Assembly: GCF_003633755.1 (NCBI RefSeq)
Contig: NZ_RBIL01000002.1
Location: forward strand, 1,488,001-1,552,000
From: Solirubrobacter pauli
GTDB taxonomy: Bacteria > Actinomycetota > Thermoleophilia > Solirubrobacterales > Solirubrobacteraceae
DNA: 64,000 nt
Direction of reading: 5' to 3'
Part shown: positions 24,907-32,768 of the stretch, one piece after another
How the letters are laid out: each line of letters begins with the position of its first letter
Numbering within the stretch: position 1 is the first letter of the stretch
The notes under the pieces: model-generated
Databases searched by the model: none
Seen by the model: the letters and a program-made list of their open reading frames with translations, nothing else
What the model was told of the DNA's origin: nothing
Position numbers and translations under genes: made by a program

Positions 24907-26162
24907 TCGCCAAGCAGCATGCCACGCCGCTCGTCGCCGCGATCCTGGCGGCGGCCACGGTCTTCGTCGGCCTGTGGGAGGACGGGCACGGGAGGCTGCT
25001 CGGCGTGCCGCACCCGCCGTTCATCGGCGCGTGGAACCCCGAGGTCACCGCCTGGATGCTGCTCGCGGTGCCGTGCTTCGTGGCCGGCGTCGCGCTGGTC
25101 AACCCGCTCCTGCGGCTCAAGGCGCTGCCGTTCGCCGCGGCGCTGCTCGCGCTCACGCTGGTGCTGCGGCTCGTCCTGTTCGCCGCCCGGCTGGGCACGG
25201 ACTACGACCGCGCGCTCGAGGTCCTGCCCCGCGGTGAGGGCAAGAACGAGTACCTGCCGACGCTCGCCGCGCTCGACTACGGGCCGCGCTTCTTCCTCGA
25301 CCGCTTCGCCGAGCTCGTGCCCGCGCTGCCCGTGCACAGCGCCGGCCACCCGCCCGGGCTCGTGCTGACCATGCACTACCTCGGCCTGGACACCGGGCCG
25401 AAGCTGGCGGCGTTCTGCATCCTCGTCGGCGCGCTGTCCGCGCCGCTCACGTACGTGCTCGCGCGGCGCCTGTTCGAGGAGCGGACGGCACGGATCGCCG
25501 GCGTGCTCGCGGCGTTCGCCCCCGCGATGCTCCACTTCGGCGCGACCTCCGCGGACGCCGTCTTCCTCACGCTGGGCCTGCTCGCCGCGATCCCGCTGCT
25601 CTCCGGCCGCGTCGTGCTCGGCGCGCTCGTGCTCGCGGTGGTGACGATGTTCGCGTGGAGCCTGTTGGCGGTCGGCGCGTGGGCGACGATCCTGCTCCTG
25701 ACCCGGGACGGCTTCAAGCCGGCCCTCAAGCTCGCCGTCGCCTGCGGGATCGCGCTGGTCGCCACCCAGGCCGCGCTCGCGGCGGCCACCGGCTGGGATC
25801 CGATCGGCACCTTCCACGCCACGCACGACGTCTACACGGTCGGGATCGCGTCGCGCCGCCCGTACTGGTTCTGGCTGTTCGGCTCCCCCACGGCGTTCTT
25901 CCTCATCCTCGGCGCGCCGATCGCCTGGCTGGCCGTCGCGCGGCTCGCCCAGCGGGGGCCCGAGGCGATCGCGATCTTCAGCGTCATCCTCGTCGCGTCC
26001 GTGGCCGGCTTCACCAAGGCCGAGACCGAGCGCATCTGGCTGTTCCTGGTGCCGTTCGTGTGCTTGGCGGCGGCGCCGCTCGTCAAGCGCCCGACGCTGC
26101 TCGTCGGCGCGCTCGCGGTGCAGGCCGTGGTCTACGAGCTGCTCTTCGACACGCTCTGGTGA
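24891..26162 (+). CDS. Integral membrane glycosyltransferase (GT39/GT-C-like)
   Basis: 423 residues with 11-12 hydrophobic segments. The first periplasmic loop has the acidic/His pattern of polyprenyl-phosphate-dependent GT-C enzymes (TDYDRALEVLP, and HSAGHPPGLVLTMHYLG). The fold suggests sugar transfer from a lipid carrier outside the membrane. GTG 24891 is the only nearby start that keeps the first helix. The 3' end overlaps the convergent sugar transferase gene by 31 bases. Confidence 0.7.
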   Translation: MRVGAFAKQHATPLVAAILAAATVFVGLWEDGHGRLLGVPHPPFIGAWNPEVTAWMLLAVPCFVAGVALVNPLLRLKALPFAAALLALTLVLRLVLFAARLGTDYDRALEVLPRGEGKNEYLPTLAALDYGPRFFLDRFAELVPALPVHSAGHPPGLVLTMHYLGLDTGPKLAAFCILVGALSAPLTYVLARRLFEERTARIAGVLAAFAPAMLHFGATSADAVFLTLGLLAAIPLLSGRVVLGALVLAVVTMFAWSLLAVGAWATILLLTRDGFKPALKLAVACGIALVATQAALAAATGWDPIGTFHATHDVYTVGIASRRPYWFWLFGSPTAFFLILGAPIAWLAVARLAQRGPEAIAIFSVILVASVAGFTKAETERIWLFLVPFVCLAAAPLVKRPTLLVGALAVQAVVYELLFDTLW

Positions 26163-26713
26163 GCGGCGGGCCCGCGCCCGGCGAGCAGCTGCAGATCACG
26201 CCACAGCGACCAACCTTCGACGTACGCGTCGTCGAGCGCGGTGTCGGCGTCTCCGCCTCGCAGCTGCGCGGGCCCGATCAGCCCCGGCGCCATCAGCCGC
26301 CGCGGGCCGGTGTGCCCGGACCCCGTGCCCGGCTCCACCATCCGCGGCCCGACGAACGAGACGCGGCCGCGCAGGACCGCCAGCAGCAGCGGCAGCTCAC
26401 GCGCGCCCGCCCGCTCCAGCCAGCGCCCGACCGCGCCGCCCGGCAGCGCCTGGAAGCGCGTCAGCACGACCGAGCGACCGTGCCGCCCGAGCCGCGTCCG
26501 CCGCTCGATCATGCCCTCCCCCGCGAACCCGAGCATCAGCAGCACGAGAACGAGCACCGGCAGGACCGCGACGAGCAGCACGAGCGCGAGCACGGTGTCC
26601 AGCAGGCGCTTGGCGAGGAGCGCTGCGCGGGCACGCGGCCGCGCAAGCCGCTCAGCGGCCCGCTCGACATCGGGTGACCGGTGCAGTCCGTGCTCCATCA
26701 TTCGCGTCGACAT
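26132..26713 (-). CDS. Divergent bacterial sugar transferase (undecaprenyl-phosphate type)
   Basis: 193 residues with one membrane helix (about residues 37-58), KRLLDTVLALVLL before it, and a C-terminal LLLAVLRGRVSFVGPRMVEP. These match WcaJ/PssY-type phosphoglycosyl transferases. The usual KFRSM and DELPQL motifs are altered to TRFQAL and ARELPLL, losing the Asp of the catalytic Asp-Glu pair, and the middle is shortened. It may be inactive or have changed chemistry. ATG 26713 has AGGAG nine bases upstream. Confidence 0.65.
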   Translation of the reverse strand: MSTRMMEHGLHRSPDVERAAERLARPRARAALLAKRLLDTVLALVLLVAVLPVLVLVLLMLGFAGEGMIERRTRLGRHGRSVVLTRFQALPGGAVGRWLERAGARELPLLLAVLRGRVSFVGPRMVEPGTGSGHTGPRRLMAPGLIGPAQLRGGDADTALDDAYVEGWSLWRDLQLLAGRGPAAHQSVSKSSS

Positions 26714-26785
26714 GCGACACGCTCCTACGGGTGGTGCCCAGACCATCCCAGATGGACGGCCTACAGAGAAGGAGGACGGACGGAT

Positions 26786-27247
26786 CTACGAGAGCGGGCG
26801 CAGCTCTTCCGCGTACGACAGGGAATGCCGCCGCAGCTCGCCGCCCGGGAGGATCTCGTAGGCGCCCATCCGCCACAGGGGCGGCGAATAGGCGTGAATG
26901 GTGACCGCCGGCTCACTGCCGCAATGGCGGACCCGGTGGATGTCCGACGCCGTGAAGTGGAACGACTCGCCCGCTTTGGCGACGCGCGTCACCGGCGGAC
27001 CGCCGAGTGCGAGGCGGTCCTCCGCGACCGCGCCCTCCGCCACGGCGACCGCGCCGCCTGACAGGTCGTGGTCGTGGAAGCCGGTGTCGTGCTCGTCCAT
27101 CCAGCAGATCAGCCACACGGCGACGTCGTCGTCGCGGTGCAGCTCCACGTACTCGCGCTGCTCACGCGAGTGGCGGACGAGGTGCTCCCACTGCGAGCGA
27201 TCCTCGGCCAGCTCGCGCACGAGCACTTCCAGCTCCGGTTCCGTCAC
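26786..27247 (-). CDS. Cysteine dioxygenase-like cupin
   Basis: 153 residues from GTG 27247. The cupin motifs are HDTGFHDHDLSGGAVAVAEGAVAED (His-x-His and Glu/Asp) and SDIHRVRHCG with the third His, the three-His iron site of cysteine dioxygenase type enzymes. It would oxidise a thiol to a sulfinate, though the substrate could be another small thiol. Its start overlaps the stop of the amidohydrolase gene, so they are co-translated. Confidence 0.8.
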   Translation of the reverse strand: MTEPELEVLVRELAEDRSQWEHLVRHSREQREYVELHRDDDVAVWLICWMDEHDTGFHDHDLSGGAVAVAEGAVAEDRLALGGPPVTRVAKAGESFHFTASDIHRVRHCGSEPAVTIHAYSPPLWRMGAYEILPGGELRRHSLSYAEELRPLS

Positions 27248-28086
27248 AGCACTCGCTCCGGGTTGGCGACCGTCAAGGCGTGCAGCGCCGCTTCGCCGAG
27301 CGGCGCGAGGTCGTGCGGGGCCACCACCGGCACGTCGGTCCCGTGCAGGAGCCGGTCCACGCCCACGACGCGCAGCATCGCGTCGATCGCGCGCGGCCCG
27401 TAGGAGGACGTGTCGTAGAAGGTCAGCGGGTCGTGGACCGCGTGCGCCGGGCCGCCGCGCGCGGCCAGCCGCTCGGCGTGCAGCGGCGCGAGGCCGGCGA
27501 GCATCGCGAAGACCACGGTGAGGTCCGCGTGCTGCGGGCGCCCCCACTCCGCCCAGGCGTGCCAGGCGGTGTGCATCTCGGCCACGTAGCCCGTCAACGC
27601 GGGGAACCAGGCGGGCGAGCCGGCGGCCGGGCCGGGATGGATGAGCAGCGGCGCGTGGCGCTCCGCGAGGCGCTCCAGCGCCCGGTGCCAGCGCTCGAGC
27701 TCGAGCAGCGCGCGTCCCGGGAGCGCGATGCCGAGCGCGCCGGCGTCCAGCAGCTCGTCGACGAGCTCGGGCCGTGCCGGGCTCGCCCACAGCTCGAAGG
27801 GCGGGCCCAGCTCGAGCACGCCACGGTGGTAGTCCTCCAGCAGCGCCTCGGCCTCGGGCAGCGCCTCAAGGCCGATCGGCAGCGACGGCGCGACGATGAT
27901 CCGGTCGAAGCCGGTGCGCGTGGACGGGTCGTGCGCGGCCGGGTCGAACGGCGCGGGCTCGTCGCCCGGGAGATCGAGCCACCACCCGTGCCCGTCGCGC
28001 TTCAGGCGAGGTTGGACCGAGCGGCGCGCCAACGAGGAGAGGAGGGCCTCTGGCCACAGGTGCTGGTGGATGTCGGCGCGCCGCAC
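27244..28086 (-). CDS. Amidohydrolase-2 family metal-dependent hydrolase
   Basis: 280 residues from GTG 28086. The TIM-barrel metal motifs are DIHQHLWP (His-x-His) at the N-terminus, LLIHPGPA, a central His-rich segment (EMHTAWHAW), and LLHGTDVPVVAPHD with the metal-binding Asp near the C-terminus. Members decarboxylate or hydrolyse ring carboxylates and amides. It is coupled to a cysteine dioxygenase-like gene, suggesting a small catabolic unit. Confidence 0.83.
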   Translation of the reverse strand: MRRADIHQHLWPEALLSSLARRSVQPRLKRDGHGWWLDLPGDEPAPFDPAAHDPSTRTGFDRIIVAPSLPIGLEALPEAEALLEDYHRGVLELGPPFELWASPARPELVDELLDAGALGIALPGRALLELERWHRALERLAERHAPLLIHPGPAAGSPAWFPALTGYVAEMHTAWHAWAEWGRPQHADLTVVFAMLAGLAPLHAERLAARGGPAHAVHDPLTFYDTSSYGPRAIDAMLRVVGVDRLLHGTDVPVVAPHDLAPLGEAALHALTVANPERVL

Positions 28087-28122
28087 GGTCTGGCCTACAT
28101 TATCGACAAACCCGATCGACTT

Positions 28123-28512
28123 TCAAGGGTTAGTGCGTTCGACCATCACGGAGGTCGCTTTGACCGCCGCGGTGGCGTGCACTCCGGGCGCCAGCCCGAG
28201 CTCCTCGACCGAGTCGCGCGTGACCGCCGCGACCACGATGTACGGACCCGCCTCGATCTCCACGAGCGCCATCACGCCGTCCACCTCGACCGAGCGCACG
28301 ATGCCCGCGAAGCGGTTGCGGGCGGACAGCCGCGCGCCGGTCGGCGGGCGCTGCGGGCGGTCGGAAAGGCGCTCGATCTCCGCCTCCGGGACCAGCCGGC
28401 GGTTGCGGGCGTCGCGGACCGTGCGCAGCTTGCCCGCGCGGTCCCAGCGCCGCAGCGTGTCGGCGGAGACGCCGAGCGCCCGCGCCGCCTCGCCGAGGGT
28501 CAGGTCGGCCAC
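28123..28512 (-). CDS. Helix-turn-helix plus TOBE-domain molybdate-responsive regulator
   Basis: 129 residues from GTG 28512. Residues 3-45 are a MerR/excisionase-like HTH (LTLGEAARALGVSADTLRRWDRAGKLRTVRD). Residues about 60-129 are a mop/TOBE domain (LSARNRFAGIVRSVEVDGVMALVEIEAG), which binds molybdate or tungstate. It probably regulates the molybdenum cofactor genes or molybdate uptake. It overlaps the 3' end of the MoaD-MoaE gene by 13 bases, placing it in the same operon. Confidence 0.82.
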   Translation of the reverse strand: MADLTLGEAARALGVSADTLRRWDRAGKLRTVRDARNRRLVPEAEIERLSDRPQRPPTGARLSARNRFAGIVRSVEVDGVMALVEIEAGPYIVVAAVTRDSVEELGLAPGVHATAAVKATSVMVERTNP

Positions 28513-29147
28513 TCGGGCAGCGCGCCTTCCACGCGCTGCGGGCCCTCGGGCGTGAGCTCGACCTTCCAGATCGGCGCCTCGGCCTTGGCCCGGTCGATCA
28601 GCTCGCGCGCACCGGCGAACGTCTCGCCGCGGTGCGGCCCGGACGCGGCGCACAGCACCGACGGCTCGCTCAGCGGCACGCGTCCGACGCGGTGGATCAC
28701 GGCGACCGCGCACAGCCCGTGCTTGGCCGCGACCTCCTCGGCGATCGTCCGCAGCTGCTGCGCCGCCATCTCGACGTAGGCCTCGTAGTCGAGCGCCTCG
28801 ACGTCCCGCGTGACGCCCTCGAAGAGCACGACGGCACCGGCGCGCGGGTCGCGCACGGCCGCCAGGATCGGCGCCGGGTCCAGCGGCTGCTCGGTCACCT
28901 CGACCAGGCGGACGACCTCGTCGGCACCGCCGCTCACGGGCGGGATCAGCGCGACCTCGTGGGTCGGCAGCACGCGCTCGTCGACCCGCGCGTACTCGCG
29001 GTCGAGCGCGACGATGCACTGCCCGGGAGCGAGCCCCATCGCGGCCAGCACGTCGCCTGCACGCGCGTCGTCGGGCAGCTCCAGCTCGACGTGATCCGCA
29101 CCCGCGCGCTCACGCAGGCCGGCGAACAGGCGAACCGAGATCTTCAC
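28500..29147 (-). CDS. moaX: MoaD-MoaE fusion, molybdopterin synthase (MoaX type)
   Basis: 215 residues. Residues 1-74 are MoaD (ubiquitin-like), with the Gly-Gly at 73-74 in PPVSGGADE. Residues about 78-215 are MoaE (LFEGVTRD, YEAYVEMAAQQL, HRVGRVPLSEPSVL, PIWKVEL with the catalytic Lys). Together they convert cPMP to molybdopterin. Since MoaD works through a free C-terminal Gly thiocarboxylate, the fusion must be cut after Gly74, as for mycobacterial MoaX. GTG 29147 is chosen because -10 TATGGT ends 7 bases upstream; ATG 29159 would lie inside the promoter. Confidence 0.9.
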   Translation of the reverse strand: MKISVRLFAGLRERAGADHVELELPDDARAGDVLAAMGLAPGQCIVALDREYARVDERVLPTHEVALIPPVSGGADEVVRLVEVTEQPLDPAPILAAVRDPRAGAVVLFEGVTRDVEALDYEAYVEMAAQQLRTIAEEVAAKHGLCAVAVIHRVGRVPLSEPSVLCAASGPHRGETFAGARELIDRAKAEAPIWKVELTPEGPQRVEGALPEWPT

Positions 29148-29153
29148 GCCCCG

Positions 29154-29160
29154 TACCATA
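29154..29160. promoter_or_regulatory. Bidirectional promoter with overlapping -10 boxes (moaC / moaX)
   Basis: TACCATA reads as TACCAT on the plus strand (29154-29159) and TATGGT on the minus strand (29160-29155). Each hexamer ends exactly 7 bases before a GTG: 29167 for moaC, 29147 for moaX. Both mRNAs would be leaderless and start about 20 bases apart, so the two transcripts probably share or compete for one polymerase. Confidence 0.65.
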
Positions 29161-29166
29161 GGTGTT

Positions 29167-29640
29167 GTGGAGGGCACGCTCACTCACCTCGACTCCGAGG
29201 GCAACGCCCGCATGGTCGACGTCTCCGGCAAGGACGAGACGTCACGCTGGGCCCGCGCCCGCGCGGTCGTGCGGATGTCGCCGGACACCGCCGCCCGGGT
29301 GCAGGCCGGGGACGCGCCGAAGGGCGACGTGCTCGCGGTCGCCCGCCTGGCCGCCATCCAGGCCGCCAAGCGCACCGACGAGCTGATCCCGCTCGCGCAC
29401 TCGCTCCCGCTCTCCTCGGTCGGCACGGACATCACCGTCGACGTCGAGGCGGGAACGGTCACGCTGGTCTGCGAGGCGCGCGTCGACGCCCGCACCGGCG
29501 TCGAGATGGAGGCGATGGTCGCCTGCTCGATCGGCGCCCTCGCCATCTACGACATGGTCAAGGGCATCGAGCACGGCGTCGTCGTCGAACGCGTGGAGTT
29601 GCTCGACAAGACCGGTGGGAAGAAGGACTACCACCGATGA
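29167..29640 (+). CDS. moaC: Cyclic pyranopterin monophosphate synthase MoaC
   Basis: 157 residues with full MoaC signatures: LTHLDSEGNARMVDVSGKDETSRWARARAVVRM, IPLAHSLPLSSV (substrate loop), GVEMEAMVACSIGALAIYDMVKGIEHGVVVERVELLDKTGGK. It converts the MoaA product to cPMP. Leaderless GTG start at 29167. It is followed immediately by moaA in an ATGA overlap. Confidence 0.95.
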   Translation: MEGTLTHLDSEGNARMVDVSGKDETSRWARARAVVRMSPDTAARVQAGDAPKGDVLAVARLAAIQAAKRTDELIPLAHSLPLSSVGTDITVDVEAGTVTLVCEARVDARTGVEMEAMVACSIGALAIYDMVKGIEHGVVVERVELLDKTGGKKDYHR

Positions 29641-30632
29641 TCAGAGAGCAGCTCTACGACGGCCACAAGCGCAAGATCGGCGACGTCCGCATCTCGGTGA
29701 CGGACCGCTGCAACTTCCGCTGCCAGTACTGCATGCCGGCCGAGGGCCTCCCCTGGCTGGACCGCGAGGACCTGCTCAGCTACGAGGAGATCGCGCGGCT
29801 GGTCGGGTTGCTGGCCAGCATGGGCGTGCACGACGTGCGCCTCACGGGCGGCGAGCCGCTCGCCCGCCGCGAGCTGTGGCGGCTGGTCGAGCTGCTGAGC
29901 GCCGACGAGAACGTCCACGACCTCTCGCTCACGACCAACGGCTACCTGCTCGAGCGCCAGGTCGAGCAGCTCGTCAAGGCCGGCCTGCGGCGCGTGAACG
30001 TGTCGCTGGACTCGCTCGCCGCCGACCGCTTCTTCCAGCTCACCCGCCGCAACTCGCTCCAGCAGGTGCTGGACGGGCTCGCGGCCGCCGAGCGCCACCC
30101 CGAGCTGCGCCCGATCAAGGTCAACGCGGTCGCGCTCAAGGACTTCACCGAGGACGAGGTCGTGCGCTTCGCGGAGTTCGCGCGCAAGCACCCGTACGAG
30201 GTCCGCTTCATCGAGTTCATGCCGCTGGACGCCGACCGCACGTGGTCGCGCGACCGCGTGCTCCCCAACGCGGAGGTCCGCCGGCTGATCCACGCCGCGT
30301 ACCCGCTCAAGGACCTGGGACGCGACCGCCACGGCACCTCGCGCCGCTGGGAGTTCGCGGACGGCCAGGGCTCGATCGGCTTCATCTCCCCCGTGAGCGA
30401 GCCGTTCTGCGGCGACTGCAACCGGATCCGCATCACCGCCGAGGGCAACCTGCGCACCTGCCTGTTCTCGATGACCGAGACCGACCTGCGTGGCCCGATG
30501 CGCGCGGGCGCTTCCGACGACGAGCTCGAGCGGATCATCCGCGCCGCCGTCTGGGAGAAGGAGCTCAAGCACGACGTCAACGACGAGGGCTTCGTCCAGC
30601 CGCTGCGCACGATGTCGCAAATCGGCGGCTGA
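29637..30632 (+). CDS. moaA: GTP 3',8-cyclase MoaA (radical SAM)
   Basis: 331 residues. The radical-SAM cluster motif is CNFRCQYC near residues 23-30; the second [4Fe-4S] motif CGDCNRIRI ... CLF is C-terminal. TGGEPLARRE binds SAM. The protein ends in Gly-Gly (QIGG), required for activity in this family. It catalyses the first step of molybdenum cofactor synthesis from GTP. ATG 29637 overlaps the moaC stop. Confidence 0.95.
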   Translation: MIREQLYDGHKRKIGDVRISVTDRCNFRCQYCMPAEGLPWLDREDLLSYEEIARLVGLLASMGVHDVRLTGGEPLARRELWRLVELLSADENVHDLSLTTNGYLLERQVEQLVKAGLRRVNVSLDSLAADRFFQLTRRNSLQQVLDGLAAAERHPELRPIKVNAVALKDFTEDEVVRFAEFARKHPYEVRFIEFMPLDADRTWSRDRVLPNAEVRRLIHAAYPLKDLGRDRHGTSRRWEFADGQGSIGFISPVSEPFCGDCNRIRITAEGNLRTCLFSMTETDLRGPMRAGASDDELERIIRAAVWEKELKHDVNDEGFVQPLRTMSQIGG

Positions 30633-30638
30633 CGCTTC

Positions 30639-31826
30639 GTGAAGGACTTCGACGAGGCGCTCGCGCTGGTCCTGGACGGGATCGAGGCGCTCGAGCCCGA
30701 GACCGTGCCGCTGCCGCGCGCCGAAGGGCGCGTGGTCGCGGAGGAGGCGCACGCCGCGATCGACCTGCCGCCGTTCGACCGGACGGCGATGGACGGGTTC
30801 GCCGTGCGCGCCGAGGACGTGCACGACGGCGCGCAGCTCACGATCGTGGGTGACCTCGCGGCCGGCGGCGACACACTGTCGATCGGCCCGGGGCAAGCGG
30901 CCCGGATCTCGACTGGGGCGGCGATCCCCGACGGCGCCGACGCGATCCTGAAGGTCGAGGACACGACGGTCGCCGGCGACACCGTGACGGCGGCCGCGAG
31001 CGTCCGGACCGGCCTGCACATCCGCCGCCGCGGCGAGGACGTGCACGCCGGCGACGTGCTCGCCCGCCCGGGCGACGTGCTCACGGTCCCGCGCCTGTCC
31101 GCCCTCGCCAGCGCGGGCGTGGCGACGGTGTCCGTCCCCCGCACCCCGCGCGTCGCGCTGATCGTGACCGGCTCCGAGCTGTTGCCGCCGGGCGCGCCGC
31201 CCGAGCCGGGGAAGATCTACGAGTCGAACTCGCTCGTGGTCACGTCGCTCGTCCGCGCCGCGGGCGGCGAGGTCACGCAGCAGCCGCCGATCCCCGACGA
31301 CTTCGAGGCCACGCGCGCAGCGATCGAGGAGGGCCTGAAGGCCGACATCCTGATCGTCAGCGGCGGCGTGAGCGTCGGCCCGCACGACCACGTCAAGCCC
31401 GCCTTCGAGGCCTGCGGCGTCGAGGAGGTCTTCTGGCGCGTGCGGATCAAGCCCGGCAAGCCACTGTGGTTCGGCCGCCGCGGCAAGACGCTCGTGTTCG
31501 GCCTGCCGGGCAACCCGCTGTCGGCGATCGTCGGCACGTCGATCTTCGTGCTGCCCGCGCTGCGACGCCTGCGCGGCGAGGCGAACGTGCAGCCGCGGCT
31601 CGTCAAGGGTCGCCTCGGCGAGCCCGCCGGCCCGTCGGACAACCGTACGACGTTCCTGATCTCCAAGCTCGTCCCGGACGCGGACGGCGTGCTCGTCGCG
31701 TGGCCGACCGAGCGCCAGGGCTCGCACATGACGGGCGCGCTCGGCGAGAGCGATGGCTTCGCGATCGCGCCCCACGGCTCAGGCTCGCTCCCCGCGGGCG
31801 CTGAAGTCGACCTGCTGCGCCTGTAG
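30639..31826 (+). CDS. moeA: Molybdopterin molybdenumtransferase MoeA
   Basis: 395 residues from GTG 30639. MoeA motifs are PPFDRTAMDGFAVRAED, ISTGAAIPDGADAI, TGSELLPPG, the Asp-containing VSGGVSVGPHDHVK, and FGLPGNPLSAIV. It inserts molybdate into adenylylated molybdopterin. It lies six bases after moaA. Its TAG stop supplies the -10 box of the following small gene. Confidence 0.94.
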   Translation: MKDFDEALALVLDGIEALEPETVPLPRAEGRVVAEEAHAAIDLPPFDRTAMDGFAVRAEDVHDGAQLTIVGDLAAGGDTLSIGPGQAARISTGAAIPDGADAILKVEDTTVAGDTVTAAASVRTGLHIRRRGEDVHAGDVLARPGDVLTVPRLSALASAGVATVSVPRTPRVALIVTGSELLPPGAPPEPGKIYESNSLVVTSLVRAAGGEVTQQPPIPDDFEATRAAIEEGLKADILIVSGGVSVGPHDHVKPAFEACGVEEVFWRVRIKPGKPLWFGRRGKTLVFGLPGNPLSAIVGTSIFVLPALRRLRGEANVQPRLVKGRLGEPAGPSDNRTTFLISKLVPDADGVLVAWPTERQGSHMTGALGESDGFAIAPHGSGSLPAGAEVDLLRL

Positions 31827-31829
31827 GGT
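31824..31829 (+). promoter_or_regulatory. -10 box starting at the moeA TAG stop codon
   Basis: TAGGGT begins with the moeA stop codon and ends six bases before ATG 31836, the leaderless spacing. Position and sequence only; no -35 identified. Confidence 0.4.
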
Positions 31830-31835
31830 CGCGCG

Positions 31836-32195
31836 ATGGGACTGACGCTCGACTGGCTGCGCGGCAAGCGCATCAAGGACCCCGTGCGCGGCAGCGCGCA
31901 GATCGTCGCCTGCAGCCGGCCGGCGCGCCCCGCGGTGGCCTCGAACATCGTCCTGCACCTGATCGTGAGCGCCGACGGCGTCGCACCGACCGCGGTCGAG
32001 CACGAGTGCATGTGCCGCCAGGACCGCTGGCCCCACCAGGGGATGACGCTGCCGGTCACGCTCGATCGGGCTGACCCGAGCCGGCTCAAGGTCGAGTGGG
32101 ACGAGCTGCCGACGCACCAGGACCTGATCCGGCAGCGCACCGAGGCGATGCTCGCGGACGAGCTCGCCGCCGCGAAGGCGCGGCTACTCGGCTAG
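31836..32195 (+). CDS. Hypothetical protein
   Basis: 119 residues, soluble, with a beta-rich middle (SAQIVACSRPARPAVASNIVLHLIVSADGV) and a helical C-terminus (QRTEAMLADELAAAKARLLG). Cysteines occur at VACSR and HECMCRQD. I do not recognise the family. It follows moeA closely but has its own candidate -10. Its 3' end overlaps the convergent marR gene by 12 bases. Confidence 0.6.
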   Translation: MGLTLDWLRGKRIKDPVRGSAQIVACSRPARPAVASNIVLHLIVSADGVAPTAVEHECMCRQDRWPHQGMTLPVTLDRADPSRLKVEWDELPTHQDLIRQRTEAMLADELAAAKARLLG

Positions 32196-32666
32196 CTCGA
32201 AGCCGTCGGTGACGGGAGCGCAGGCCAGCCCGTTGCCGAGCAGCACCCGCGCGTTGGCCTCGCGCAGCACCGCGGCCTGCTCCTCGGTGATGAAGCGGCT
32301 GTAGAGCTCCTCGACGGCCTGCATGTGCACGGGCATCGCCCCCTCGAACGCCTCACGACCCTTGTCGGTGATCCGGGCGTAGGTGGCGCGGCGATCGTCC
32401 TTGGGGATCTCCCGCTCGACGAGGCCCTCCTGCTCCATGCGGGCCACCAACCGCGTGGCGCCGCCGCGGGAGAGCGTCAGCGACTCCGCCAGCTCCCCCA
32501 TCCGCACCGGGTGCTTGTGGACCTGCGCGAGGACCTCGAACCACGCCGCCTGCAGTCCGGACTCACGTTCCATGCGGGCGCCGACCAGCTCGAGCAGCCG
32601 TGCGCTCACCTGGATCGTCCCGTAGAACGCGCGCCACTTGCCGTCTTCGTCGTGATCGATTCCCAT
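32184..32666 (-). CDS. MarR family transcriptional regulator
   Basis: 160 residues from ATG 32666. The winged helix covers residues about 45-110: FEVLAQVHKHPVRMGELAESLTLSRGGATRLVARMEQEGLVEREIPKDDRRATYARITDKG. It is divergent from an MMPL exporter gene, the usual arrangement for an efflux repressor and its target. The promoter region holds strong inverted repeats, so autoregulation and control of the exporter are likely. Ligand unknown. Confidence 0.9.
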   Translation of the reverse strand: MGIDHDEDGKWRAFYGTIQVSARLLELVGARMERESGLQAAWFEVLAQVHKHPVRMGELAESLTLSRGGATRLVARMEQEGLVEREIPKDDRRATYARITDKGREAFEGAMPVHMQAVEELYSRFITEEQAAVLREANARVLLGNGLACAPVTDGFELAE

Positions 32667-32676
32667 TGCGCAGACA

Positions 32677-32750
32677 ACTGTAGACGCAACGGTTGACAAG
32701 TCAACCCTGACGCGCTTTCCTTAGCAACGGTTGCTGTGTCAACGCTTGCT
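32677..32750. promoter_or_regulatory. Divergent marR/MMPL control region with repeated MarR-type boxes
   Basis: The minus-strand marR promoter is -35 TTGACT (32704-32699), 16-base spacer, -10 TACAGT (32682-32677). A plus-strand -35, TTGACA (32693-32698), lies back to back with it inside the palindrome GGTTGAC-AA-GTCAACC (32691-32706). A related box, CAACGGTTG with variants, occurs three times: 32686-32697, 32723-32735 and 32738-32750. One bound dimer at the palindrome would block both -35 boxes. Confidence 0.6.
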
Positions 32751-32768
32751 TCGGAAAGGGAACTGGTC

